In this document: one piece after another, positions 1-5,819 of the stretch
Numbering within the stretch: the stretch's first letter is position 1
How the letters are laid out: the number at the start of each line of letters is the position of its first letter
Assembly: GCA_026705105.1 (NCBI GenBank)
Contig: JAPPBK010000210.1
Coordinates: forward strand, 1-5,942
Direction of reading: 5' to 3'
Source of the DNA: Chloroflexota bacterium
GTDB lineage: Bacteria > Chloroflexota > Dehalococcoidia > Bin125
Length of the DNA: 5,942 nucleotides
The notes under the pieces: generated by a model
Database searches by the model: none
Told to the model about the DNA's origin: nothing
What the model saw: the letters and a program-made list of their open reading frames with translations, nothing else
Program-made: the position numbers and the translations under genes

Positions 1-353
1 CGCTTCTTCAGCTCGCCTTGCAGTGCCCGGGCGGAGCGAACCAGCCTCTCGAGCTCTTCGCCGCGGCCACTTTTGAGCATGTCGTTCCGCATGGCAGTCG
101 CGATGATGTGCACGTAGCGGAAGATTTGCTCGATCTGCGCGGTCAGCTCGTTCTGGGAGCCGCCCAACGCGGGCCGGTCACCGACCGCGGCGATGGCAGC
201 ACTTCGCACGAGTTCGGCCGCCGTCATGCCCCGCATGACCGCAATGGTCTCGATCCGGGCCCAGTCGCGATCGTAGAACCGGATCGTTCGCGGCGTCTGT
301 TTCTCCATATTGCCGTCATCGTCGACCGGGCGCACCACCGGATTCTTGCTCAT
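1..353 (-). CDS. Ribbon-helix-helix, MobC-like mobilisation accessory protein (partial, 3' end beyond the window)
   Basis: The frame is open from an ATG at 353 to the left edge: 117 complete codons with no stop. Residues about 20-57 read as a ribbon-helix-helix (CopG/Arc-like) fold: a short strand (TPRTIRFYD), a helix (about 30-40), then a second helix starting MTAAELVRSAAIAAV. Residues about 68-117 form a charged helical part (NELTAQIEQIFRYV, then GRGEELERLVRSARALQGEL) similar in layout to MobC/CopG-type proteins found beside relaxase genes. Such proteins bind DNA at or near the transfer origin and help the relaxase; that role is inferred here. The start is supported by GAGAGG six bases upstream; the next ATG (codon 16) has no comparable site. 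It lies 87 bases downstream of the relaxase remnant on the same strand. A CopG-type repressor is the main alternative. No frameshift is visible, so it may outlive the broken relaxase. Confidence 0.68.
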   Translation of the reverse strand, partial: MSKNPVVRPVDDDGNMEKQTPRTIRFYDRDWARIETIAVMRGMTAAELVRSAAIAAVGDRPALGGSQNELTAQIEQIFRYVHIIATAMRNDMLKSGRGEELERLVRSARALQGELKK

Positions 354-359
354 CGCTTG

Positions 360-365
360 CCTCTC
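360..365 (-). promoter_or_regulatory. Ribosome binding site of the MobC-like gene
   Basis: On the minus strand this reads GAGAGG, six bases before the ATG at 353. It decides the start in favour of 353 over the in-frame ATG at 308. Confidence 0.5.
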
Positions 366-440
366 AGGCTTGCCGCTGCACCTGCGCAACCGCTTCCTGT
401 CCACAGATGTTCAGCTATCCCGTACCCGGTTTCCCGACCG

Positions 441-1529
441 CTACAGGTCCAACCCGGCGTCCCGGCTGCGCTCCCGGGTCCCCTGTTCCTGCTCCGGTGT
501 TGGCGCCACCGGGCTCGCGCGATCCCCGACAGCACCCCTTTCGCTGTCCTTTTCCAACGCCTTTCCGTGCGTACGACCAGCTGCCACGGGCTGTCCGGCC
601 GCTTCCCGCGGCATCTCCCCGATGCCTTCGAGCGCCGCGATGCGCTCGCCGGTGATCGCCTGGAGCTGTGCGCGGAGCTCGGCAGCATCGTCGGTGACCA
701 ACTCCGCGCGGTCCCGGGCGCGACTGATCTCCACGTAGAAGCTCTTCTGTGTTGTCAGATGGGGGTGCCGGGCCTCGATCGCCGCGATCACGTTGTCAAC
801 CGTGCGCCCCTGGAATGCGTGCACGGTGGACGCCCAAGCATGGTCGAGATGCCGCAATTGCGGGTCGCCCGGGCGCAGGTCGAGCCGGCGCCCGTCCTCC
901 AGGCGGAATGCGACACGCCCGTTCGTGACACCCAGCACTTCTGCGGTGCGGCTGTTGACCACCCCGAGGCCGGCGTCATTGCGTGTCCAACGGACGCGAT
1001 CACCGGCACGGAGCTCGATCCCCTCCGAGCGGTACACCTCGGTGCCGCCGCTCCGGCCGCCGACCTGGGCGGGTCTCCAGGCGACGCTCCCGCCCTTGCC
1101 GTCATCGAGCAGGACGGCCCCGCGCTTGCCATCGACGCAGACCACGCGGCGCTCATCACCCTTCCCGACGCCGATCCGCTTGTAGGACCGGTAGAAGGCG
1201 ACCACGTCACCCTTCGCGTAGTTATCCGCGAGTGCCTGCTCGGCCTGCGTGTACCCCTTCGAGACCAGCCGCTCGACCTCCGCGGCCGGTCCCTGCAGGC
1301 GGCCCTCGCGCGCGAGTTCCTCGCGGATGTGGCCATTGATGCGGAGGCGGAGTTCGTGACTCGGCGCCATGACCCCGGTCCGATCCCGCTGCTCGGGCGA
1401 CAGCGCCAGCCAGCGGGCGGCGACGGCGCTCCCGATGTCGCGCGCACGGGCCTCTGCGACGTTGGCGCCGAGCTTGTCGAAGGCGCGGCGGATGTCGGCC
1501 TGGAGGCTCGCCTCCGGCGCGCCCCTCCT
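441..1529 (-). pseudogene. MobF-type conjugative relaxase/helicase (TraI/TrwC/TraA-like), C-terminal remnant
   Basis: In the intact family the protein nicks the transfer origin with an N-terminal tyrosine relaxase domain and unwinds the DNA with a RecD-like 5'-3' helicase. Only the far C-terminal helicase part remains. The frame opens at 1529 after a TGA (1530-1532) and runs 362 codons to TAG at 441-443; the first ATG is at 1370. Family-like text begins near 1514-1520 (EASLQADIRRAFDKLGANV), continues through WLALSPEQRDRTGVMAPSHE, and includes the helicase motifs ASTVHAFQGRTVDNVI (about 830-785) and SFYVEISRARDRAELVTDD (about 743-690). Full-length relatives usually have 900 or more residues, so the relaxase domain, its catalytic tyrosines and the Walker A motif are absent and no family-like sequence appears upstream of 1530. 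Whether the 309-residue piece from 1370 is translated is unknown. The retained helicase motifs make the family assignment firm; the pseudogene status is an inference from truncation. Confidence 0.87.
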
Positions 1530-1641
1530 TCAGCCGCTGCGACGAGGTCACCGAGTACCGCCGCGCCCTCGCCGGGCACCGCGAGGTCGAGGAGGTCCGG
1601 AGTTTGTACCTGAACCGGGAAACGCCGAACCGATAGAGCCA

Positions 1642-1662
1642 CCGGTTCCGGAACGAAACCGG
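1642..1662. repeat. Overlapping short inverted repeats
   Basis: CCGGTT at 1642-1647 pairs with AACCGG at 1657-1662. The ten-base palindrome GTTCCGGAAC at 1645-1654 lies inside, and GAACCG at 1627-1632 can instead pair with CGGTTC at 1643-1648. The competing pairings could form alternative hairpins. There is no T-run, so this is not a standard intrinsic terminator; function unknown. Confidence 0.5.
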
Positions 1663-2002
1663 GCCGAACGGGACGCCATCCGCGCCCCAACCGCCTGAGC
1701 GGCGGCGTCCCGGCCTCCCGGAAAGCGCGCGGCAAGGAGGCACTCCCGTCGGCTCGACGAGCACAACCCGCCCCTGCGCTCCCGTCGTCCCATTGGCGTT
1801 TCTTATCGGGATCCGAGCAAAACGGTATTGGCAGCGGTCCGGCATCGCACCCAGATACAACGATGTCACCACCCTGTCGTTCGCTGGAAACGGGATGACT
1901 GCACCACACCGGAACCTCAAGCCACGAGGAGCGAGGCCATGAACCACCGCTGCATTCGCACCGTCTTCACTGCACCGGTCCGCCCCCGGATCCCCCGAAA
2001 CG

Positions 2003-2008
2003 AAGGAG
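2003..2008 (+). promoter_or_regulatory. Ribosome binding site of the lipoprotein gene
   Basis: AAGGAG, eight bases before the ATG at 2017. It selects 2017 over the in-frame ATG at 1939, which has its own GAGGAG-like site but would put 26 extra residues in front of the signal peptide. Confidence 0.7.
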
Positions 2009-2016
2009 CAACCGAC

Positions 2017-2913
2017 ATGAGAATCCTTTCTGCCTGCGGCCTGGCGGTGGCCGCGATCCTCTCCCTCGCGGCCTGCGGCGGGAGCGGCGACATGAATTCC
2101 AGGCCGGCCCTCGCCTCCGGCGACATCAGGGAGCTCGCCGGCCTCTCGGCGCCGGTCGAGACCGGGCCGGAACAGCAGGCGCGTCAGCAGGACATCTTTT
2201 CGCGCGCGGATTCCCTGATTCAGTCCACGGTACACCTGGAGGGGACGGTCGACGGCGAGACCCACAGCTTCCGGATGATGTCGGAGTGCTCCGGGGCCAC
2301 GTGCACGCTGGTCGAGCCCATGACCGGTGTCACCGACACCACCAGCCTCGGCATGGTCGAGGTCGTGTTGGGCGAAGCCGAAGCGTTCGGCTCGGCGCAC
2401 GGCATCACCCTGATGTCGGAGACCCTGAACGGCACGGACAAGGACCTCACCGACTTCGGCGCCTGGATGCAGCACAGCGCGTTCGCGCTCGAGACCGAGC
2501 GCGCGCTCCTCGAGGAGATCGACTCCACTGCCGTCTACGCGGCGGCCCTGGGAGAGCTCACCGGTCGCCCGCCGGCCGGATCCGCCACGTGGCTCGGCAT
2601 CATGGTGGGAACCCCTGTCGCCGGGGACCATGAGGGCGACCGGCTGGTGGGCACGGCGGCGCTCAACTACGACCTGGACGCCGGCGGGCTCGATGCGGCG
2701 TTCAGCGGGATCACGAACGTCGACCGCGGCATGGCGCACGACGTCGAGACGGTGTTCTTCGTCGACCTCGCGGTCGCGCCGGACGGGACCTTTGCAAGAG
2801 GCCAGTCGGGCACGCGCATCCAGGGCGGCTTCTACGGTCCCGATCACGCCGAGGCGGCGGGCGTCTTCGAGCAGTCCGGCATCGTCGGCGCCTTCGGCGC
2901 GAAGAAGCAGTAG
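2017..2913 (+). CDS. Surface lipoprotein with transferrin-binding-protein-like (TbpB-type) beta-barrel
   Basis: This is a 298-residue lipoprotein precursor. Residues 1-20 form a lipoprotein signal peptide: a short positive start (MRI), a hydrophobic core, and the lipobox LAAC with Cys20, followed by GGSGD, so the mature protein should be lipid-anchored in the outer membrane. The mature part resembles proteins annotated as transferrin-binding-protein-like solute-binding proteins (TbpB barrel family). Landmarks are a Cys91/Cys96 pair (SECSGATCT), GAWMQHSAFA, PPAGSATWLGIMVGTPV, and the C-terminal signature IQGGFYGPDHAEAAGVFEQ (from residue 268) ending GAFGAKK. True TbpB proteins are larger, two-lobed, and bind host transferrin; this single-barrel form has no demonstrated ligand, so iron acquisition is only a possibility. 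The start is fixed by AAGGAG and by signal-peptide position. The gene is intact, GC-rich, and opposite in strand to the broken transfer genes on both sides. No TonB receptor or Slam-type export gene is in the window. Confidence 0.87.
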   Translation: MRILSACGLAVAAILSLAACGGSGDMNSRPALASGDIRELAGLSAPVETGPEQQARQQDIFSRADSLIQSTVHLEGTVDGETHSFRMMSECSGATCTLVEPMTGVTDTTSLGMVEVVLGEAEAFGSAHGITLMSETLNGTDKDLTDFGAWMQHSAFALETERALLEEIDSTAVYAAALGELTGRPPAGSATWLGIMVGTPVAGDHEGDRLVGTAALNYDLDAGGLDAAFSGITNVDRGMAHDVETVFFVDLAVAPDGTFARGQSGTRIQGGFYGPDHAEAAGVFEQSGIVGAFGAKKQ

Positions 2914-2932
2914 GGGCCCGGTCGAAGGCCCC
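2913..2932 (+). terminator. Possible hairpin at the end of the lipoprotein gene
   Basis: GGGGCC at 2913-2918 pairs perfectly with GGCCCC at 2927-2932 across an eight-base loop. The stem begins within the stop codon. No T-run follows, so intrinsic termination is uncertain. Confidence 0.3.
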
Positions 2933-2951
2933 GCTCGGCCAGCCCGCCGTC

Positions 2952-2974
2952 GCGCCGCGCCCGTACGGCGGCGC
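2952..2974. terminator. Nested inverted repeat between convergent genes; possible bidirectional terminator
   Basis: GCGCCG (2952-2957) pairs with CGGCGC (2969-2974), and the loop contains the eight-base palindrome CCGTACGG (2961-2968). It lies between the lipoprotein gene (plus) and the integrase remnant (minus), which end facing each other, a usual place for a shared terminator. It lacks a T-run on either strand. Confidence 0.3.
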
Positions 2975-3023
2975 ATCCTCTTCCCTCTCGCCGCAACCGC
3001 GCGTGAGCGAGTGCCGAGAACCT

Positions 3024-4010
3024 TCAGTCCGCGAAGATGTCGGCGGCGATGCTGTCCGCCACCGGGGTCGCCGAGTCGTGCACCGAGTCCTTCGCGAGGT
3101 GCGCGTACCGCGCGGGCGTCTCCACCTGCGTATGACCGACCAGGCGCCCGATCATCGGCAGGCTCTCGCCGAGCGCCAGGGCCCTGGACGCATGGCTGTG
3201 TCGGCAATCGTGAAGCCGCATGTCCTCCGGCCCGGCGCGCGCAGACGATCTCCCAGGGGTCGTTCAGGTTGCGCATCGCCTTGCTCCTGAGCTTCCCCGG
3301 GATCACGAAGGGGTTGTCCGGCAGCCGGGGAATCCGCGCCAGCATCGACGCCGCCTCCGGTGACAGCACGATCGTGCGGGGGCCCGTCTTCGTGTCGGGC
3401 AGGTTCAACTCCCCGGCCTCCAGGTCGACCTGGTCCCAACGGACGTTCAGGATCTCGCCCTTGCGGCAGCCCGTCGGCAGCAGCAGGCGGATCGCCGCCA
3501 CCGCATGCACAGAGTCCCCCTTGCAGGTCTGCGCCTCGTCCAGCACCCGCCCGAGCCGCCGGAACTCCTCTTCCGTGAGGAACCGCTCGCGCTTGCGTTC
3601 GCGTTCTTCGCAACCGCGCGGCAGGGGTTGTTCATCTAGGGGATCTGCCCCCGGTCTTCCGCGAGGTTGTAGATGCGCGACAAGAGGTCGACGACCTGGT
3701 TCGCCATCACCGGCGTCGCCGAGAGCGCGTGGTGCAGCTCCGTCACCTCCCCGTGCCCGACCGCGAGCGCCGGGCGCTTGCCAAGTCGGGGCAGGATGCG
3801 CTTCCCGACGATCAGCCGGTACGTCGCCTCCGTCTTCGGCCTGTACCGCACCGCGACGTGCTCCTCCAGGCAGCGTTCCGCCAGCTGGCCCACGGTCGGG
3901 CCTTCGGCCAGCTTCACCGCCAGCGGCTCCGCCACCGGGTCCTCGCCCGCCTTGATCCGCGAAATGACCAGCGCCGCGCGCCGCCGGGCCTCCTCCGCCG
4001 TCCCTCCGAT
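3024..4010 (-). pseudogene. Tyrosine recombinase (phage/island integrase), 5'-truncated with one nonsense codon and two frameshifts
   Basis: Intact relatives catalyse site-specific integration and excision of islands, often at tRNA genes. Recognisable sequence starts near 4010-4000 (TAEEARRRAALVISRIKAGED), so the first roughly 60-70 residues (arm-binding region) are missing. The core-binding domain follows (VGQLAERCLEEHV to VVDLLSRIYNLAEDRGQIP). Lesions in order: a TAG at 3638-3636 just before NNPCRAVAKN; a one-base loss near 3602, after which the frame resumes as ERKRERFLTEEEFRRLG; and a second shift near 3235-3242 in a GCGCGC run, best explained by loss of two bases, before GPEDMRLHDCRHSHAS. 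All catalytic motifs can still be read across the frames: Arg in TGCRKGEIL (about 3465), Lys in DTKTGPR (about 3390), HDCR (3212-3201), GH in LVGHTQ (3134) and Tyr in ARYAHL (3107). The end is TGA at 3024-3026. The lesions could partly be assembly error, but three independent ones plus truncation point to real decay. It lies just downstream of the HEPN-like gene and in the same frame as it. Confidence 0.92.
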
Positions 4011-4040
4011 TGCCGGCCTGTCGATTTCATTCTCCGGCGC

Positions 4041-5411
4041 TTACGTCGCCTTCTTCCCCCGCCTGCCTCTTCGACGCGAAGGCAGCGATTCGGTTTCGCC
4101 TATCAACACGTTCTGGCCGGCGACGTCCGTAACGCGGCCGCGCCAATGGTGAGGGGACCCCGGCTTCTCCCTGATCTCGATCTGGTCGCCCACCCGAAGG
4201 TCGTGCCGCGACTCCCATAGCTTCAGCCGAATCCCGTCCGTGGCGGACCCCGCAAAGTCGATCGAGGTCACCGACCAGCCGGCCCGTGCCTCCGGAGTCC
4301 CGAGCGCGCGCGGGCTTCGCACGCGATAGATCGAGCAACCGCGCGGGGTGACGATGGGGACCTCGATGAGAAACAGCTGGGCCAGGTACAGCCGGGCGTC
4401 CGACTCCGTGCGGCACCATGCCGGGTCGGTATCGTGCAGGTCATCCGTGGCGAGCCAGAACCCGGTAGGCAAGGGCCGGATGTAACCCAGGTCGTCCCCC
4501 GCCGGCGTGCTCACGACGTCGTTCATCGCCGCTTCCGGACGCCGCACGCAGGTTGCTATCTCGCCGCGTTTAGCAGGCCGGTCGACGATGCCGCACTGGA
4601 TGAGCGCGAACGCGATGGTCCTCAGCGCAAGGTCGTCTGAACCCGTCAGCTTGTAGCACACACCAACCGCGGCGCTGTTCGCATGTTCGTCCTCGATCTC
4701 GTCGCGCGAGGCGGTCAGCCGCCTGATCGCATCCACGAAGCTGTCTTGCTCTTCCACCCATCGATCGTATGCCGCTTTGGAAGCCTCGCCCTGCGATGCC
4801 GACGTGTCGAACCGGCTCCCGTCGAGAAAGGCCAGGCGCGCAAGCTCCTCGACCCGGTCGGCTGTCGTCCCGTATCGAGGCTTTATCGCTTCGTCCAGCG
4901 CGCACAGAATTTCGTAGTGAAACTCGATGTGCACCATTGTGAGAGCCGGGTCGTCGATCCACGACTCCAGTTCGACATAGCGCATGAGTTCGAACAGTTC
5001 CCTGGTCGCACTCTTTTCGAGATAGTCCGAGAGCGACGCTAGGTGGCGATGGTCCGGGTGCCTCGTGTCCGTACCGTAGAACTCGGTGGCGGCGTTGAAA
5101 GCGTTGTCCAGCGATTCCGCCTCCCCGGAGTCGCTCGTCCTCAACTCGTCGAGAAGAGGGCCCAACTCGTGCGTCCGCGGATAGGATCCGCCGTTACTCT
5201 TGATGAGGTGCTTCAGACCGTCCTCGATGGCTGTGTGGGCAATTGACAGCCTGTTCATCCTTTGGGGAGTCATGGCTTCGCGCCAATGCCGGTGCCTCCC
5301 CTCCCGGTCGCGGGGAGCCGGCGCGCTTGTCACATTGGGGATGATGGAACCCAGATAGCGAGCGGCATCCCGCAAACGCCACACAATGGAATGTTCGGTC
5401 GCATCCAGCAT
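4041..5411 (-). CDS. Uncharacterised 456-residue protein with HEPN-like N-terminal half; candidate defence or RNase cargo
   Basis: The ORF is intact: ATG at 5411, TAA at 4043-4041, and an in-frame TAG five codons above the start. No strong ribosome binding site is visible (GGGATAG lies 10-16 bases upstream); the next ATG, codon 47, is no better. I do not recognise the whole protein. Residues about 50-170 look like a HEPN helical bundle: LSIAHTAIEDGLKHLIKSNG, then PRTHELGPLLDEL, and an R-x5-H arrangement (Arg117, His123 in TRHPDHRH) that could be the HEPN RNase motif. Residues about 180-340 are helical and unassigned. Residues about 405-440 (RVGDQIEIREKPGSPHHWRG) suggest a small beta-barrel, and the end is basic (SRRRGRRGKK), fitting nucleic-acid binding. 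No transmembrane segment is evident. GC in sampled lines is about 55-65%, below its neighbours, suggesting separate acquisition. Position beside a broken integrase and a tRNA site is typical of island cargo, often anti-phage; that role is inferred from context. Confidence 0.62.
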   Translation of the reverse strand: MLDATEHSIVWRLRDAARYLGSIIPNVTSAPAPRDREGRHRHWREAMTPQRMNRLSIAHTAIEDGLKHLIKSNGGSYPRTHELGPLLDELRTSDSGEAESLDNAFNAATEFYGTDTRHPDHRHLASLSDYLEKSATRELFELMRYVELESWIDDPALTMVHIEFHYEILCALDEAIKPRYGTTADRVEELARLAFLDGSRFDTSASQGEASKAAYDRWVEEQDSFVDAIRRLTASRDEIEDEHANSAAVGVCYKLTGSDDLALRTIAFALIQCGIVDRPAKRGEIATCVRRPEAAMNDVVSTPAGDDLGYIRPLPTGFWLATDDLHDTDPAWCRTESDARLYLAQLFLIEVPIVTPRGCSIYRVRSPRALGTPEARAGWSVTSIDFAGSATDGIRLKLWESRHDLRVGDQIEIREKPGSPHHWRGRVTDVAGQNVLIGETESLPSRRRGRRGKKAT

Positions 5412-5670
5412 GATCGGTGTCTATCCCAGCGTGATCTCGCAATCCCACCGACGGCTAAGCTAACGAAGACGCCGGCTCATGATGGCATCACCCGCTAACC
5501 AAACGAACACCACCTCCCGGCGACGACCCGGCCGACTCTCGCCGGTCGCCGACGACGACCGTCCGAAATTGAACTTCCGCTGCTTCCCATGAGATTCCCA
5601 ATGCCAGAGAATGCCGTATTCCACCAATGAAAAGCTCTTGACAACATCAACGGTTTCAAGGGCTTCAGTT
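5412..5670. other. AT-richer gene-free stretch between the HEPN-like gene and the tRNA fragment
   Basis: No gene is supported here. Lines around 5581-5640 are close to 50% GC, far below the rest of the window. This is where the promoter of the HEPN-like gene should be, but I can only see weak candidates on the minus strand, for example TTGTCA near 5646-5641 with a poor -10. The stretch also holds the inverted repeats at 5517-5561 and a CTTGA/TCAAG pair at about 5638-5661. Low GC beside an attachment site may mark integrase or excisionase binding DNA. Confidence 0.5.
5517..5561. repeat. Two overlapping inverted repeats upstream of the HEPN-like gene
   Basis: CCGGCGA (5517-5523) pairs with TCGCCGG (5539-5545), and CGGTCG (5543-5548) pairs with CGACCG (5556-5561). 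The two stems share three bases, so they are mutually exclusive. They lie about 100-150 bases upstream of the start at 5411. They could be an operator, a leader structure or a transcription barrier; nothing distinguishes these. Confidence 0.4.
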
Positions 5671-5714
5671 GTTGCGGGGGCAGGATTTGAACCTGAGACC
5701 TTCAGGTTATGAGC
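5671..5714 (-). other. 3' fragment of initiator tRNA-fMet; probable integration attachment (att) site
   Basis: On the minus strand this 44-base segment runs from the anticodon loop (GCTCATAACCTGAAGGTC, with anticodon CAT) through the T-arm (AGGTTCAAATCCTG) to the acceptor (CCCCCGCAAC). From memory it matches the 3' part of bacterial, especially alphaproteobacterial, initiator tRNA with one difference in the variable loop and loss of the final CCA bases. The 5' half is absent: no CGCGGGG acceptor strand or D-arm occurs on the 5' side, and the anticodon stem does not pair. A break at the anticodon loop is what integration by tRNA-targeting tyrosine recombinases leaves at one end of an element. 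It fits the integrase remnant about 1.7 kb away. It is not a functional tRNA gene. Confidence 0.82.
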
Positions 5715-5762
5715 GCTGGAGCGTTAGCCCCGGCTCTGGTTTTCATGTAGCTCGGAGGTGGC

Positions 5763-5777
5763 AAGCGGTCGCCGCTT
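5763..5777. repeat. Short perfect hairpin downstream of brnA
   Basis: AAGCGG (5763-5768) pairs with CCGCTT (5772-5777) across a three-base loop. It lies about 45 bases after the brnA stop on the minus strand and could help end that transcript, but there is no T-run. Confidence 0.3.
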
Positions 5778-5819
5778 CATCCACTGCGGGAAGGCGTGCT
5801 CTTCGCCCGGCTGTACGCC

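Larger units (their letters stand above)
1530..2016. other. Gene-free stretch between the relaxase remnant and the lipoprotein gene
   Basis: I see no recognisable gene here. Long open frames exist on both strands, but they are rich in Arg, Pro, Ala and Gly and match nothing I know. A short plus-strand frame ending at TAG 1634-1636 has strongly GC-rich third positions (CDEVTEYRRALAGHREVEEV) and might be the tail of a lost gene. A dense set of short repeats lies at 1613-1669. The stretch ends in the 5' leader of the lipoprotein gene, with ribosome-binding-like sequences before the ATGs at 1939 and 2017. No clear sigma-70 promoter could be placed. Confidence 0.6.

Noticed and set aside
18..1613. 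531-codon plus-strand open frame over the mobilisation genes
   Set aside because: It is the antisense shadow of the MobC-like gene and relaxase remnant in GC-rich DNA. The minus strand carries recognisable helicase motifs; this frame matches nothing.
1828..1859. Promoter for the lipoprotein gene (TTGGCA with GATACA downstream)
   Set aside because: The spacing is about 20 bases and the -10 match is weak, so it is not better than chance in this sequence.
788..1909. 373-codon minus-strand open frame
   Set aside because: It overlaps the relaxase remnant in a different frame, with an Arg/Ser/Ala-rich translation typical of a shadow frame. The part above 1530 has no recognisable motif.
1222..3546. 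774-codon minus-strand open frame
   Set aside because: Only its first roughly 110 codons are real, being the middle of the broken integrase. After the frameshift it runs antisense through the lipoprotein gene and out of frame across the relaxase remnant.
2630..3955. 441-codon plus-strand open frame
   Set aside because: It overlaps the lipoprotein gene out of frame and then runs antisense to the integrase. The product is dominated by Arg, Pro and Ser.
5639..5662. Plus-strand promoter starting TTGACA
   Set aside because: TTGACA is perfect but nothing like TATAAT follows at 16-18 bases, and there is no plus-strand gene downstream.
5671..5790. Complete tRNA-fMet gene
   Set aside because: No matching 5' acceptor strand or D-arm lies on the 5' side, and the bases before the anticodon loop do not pair with the 3' anticodon stem. 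Only faint similarity continues beyond 5714.
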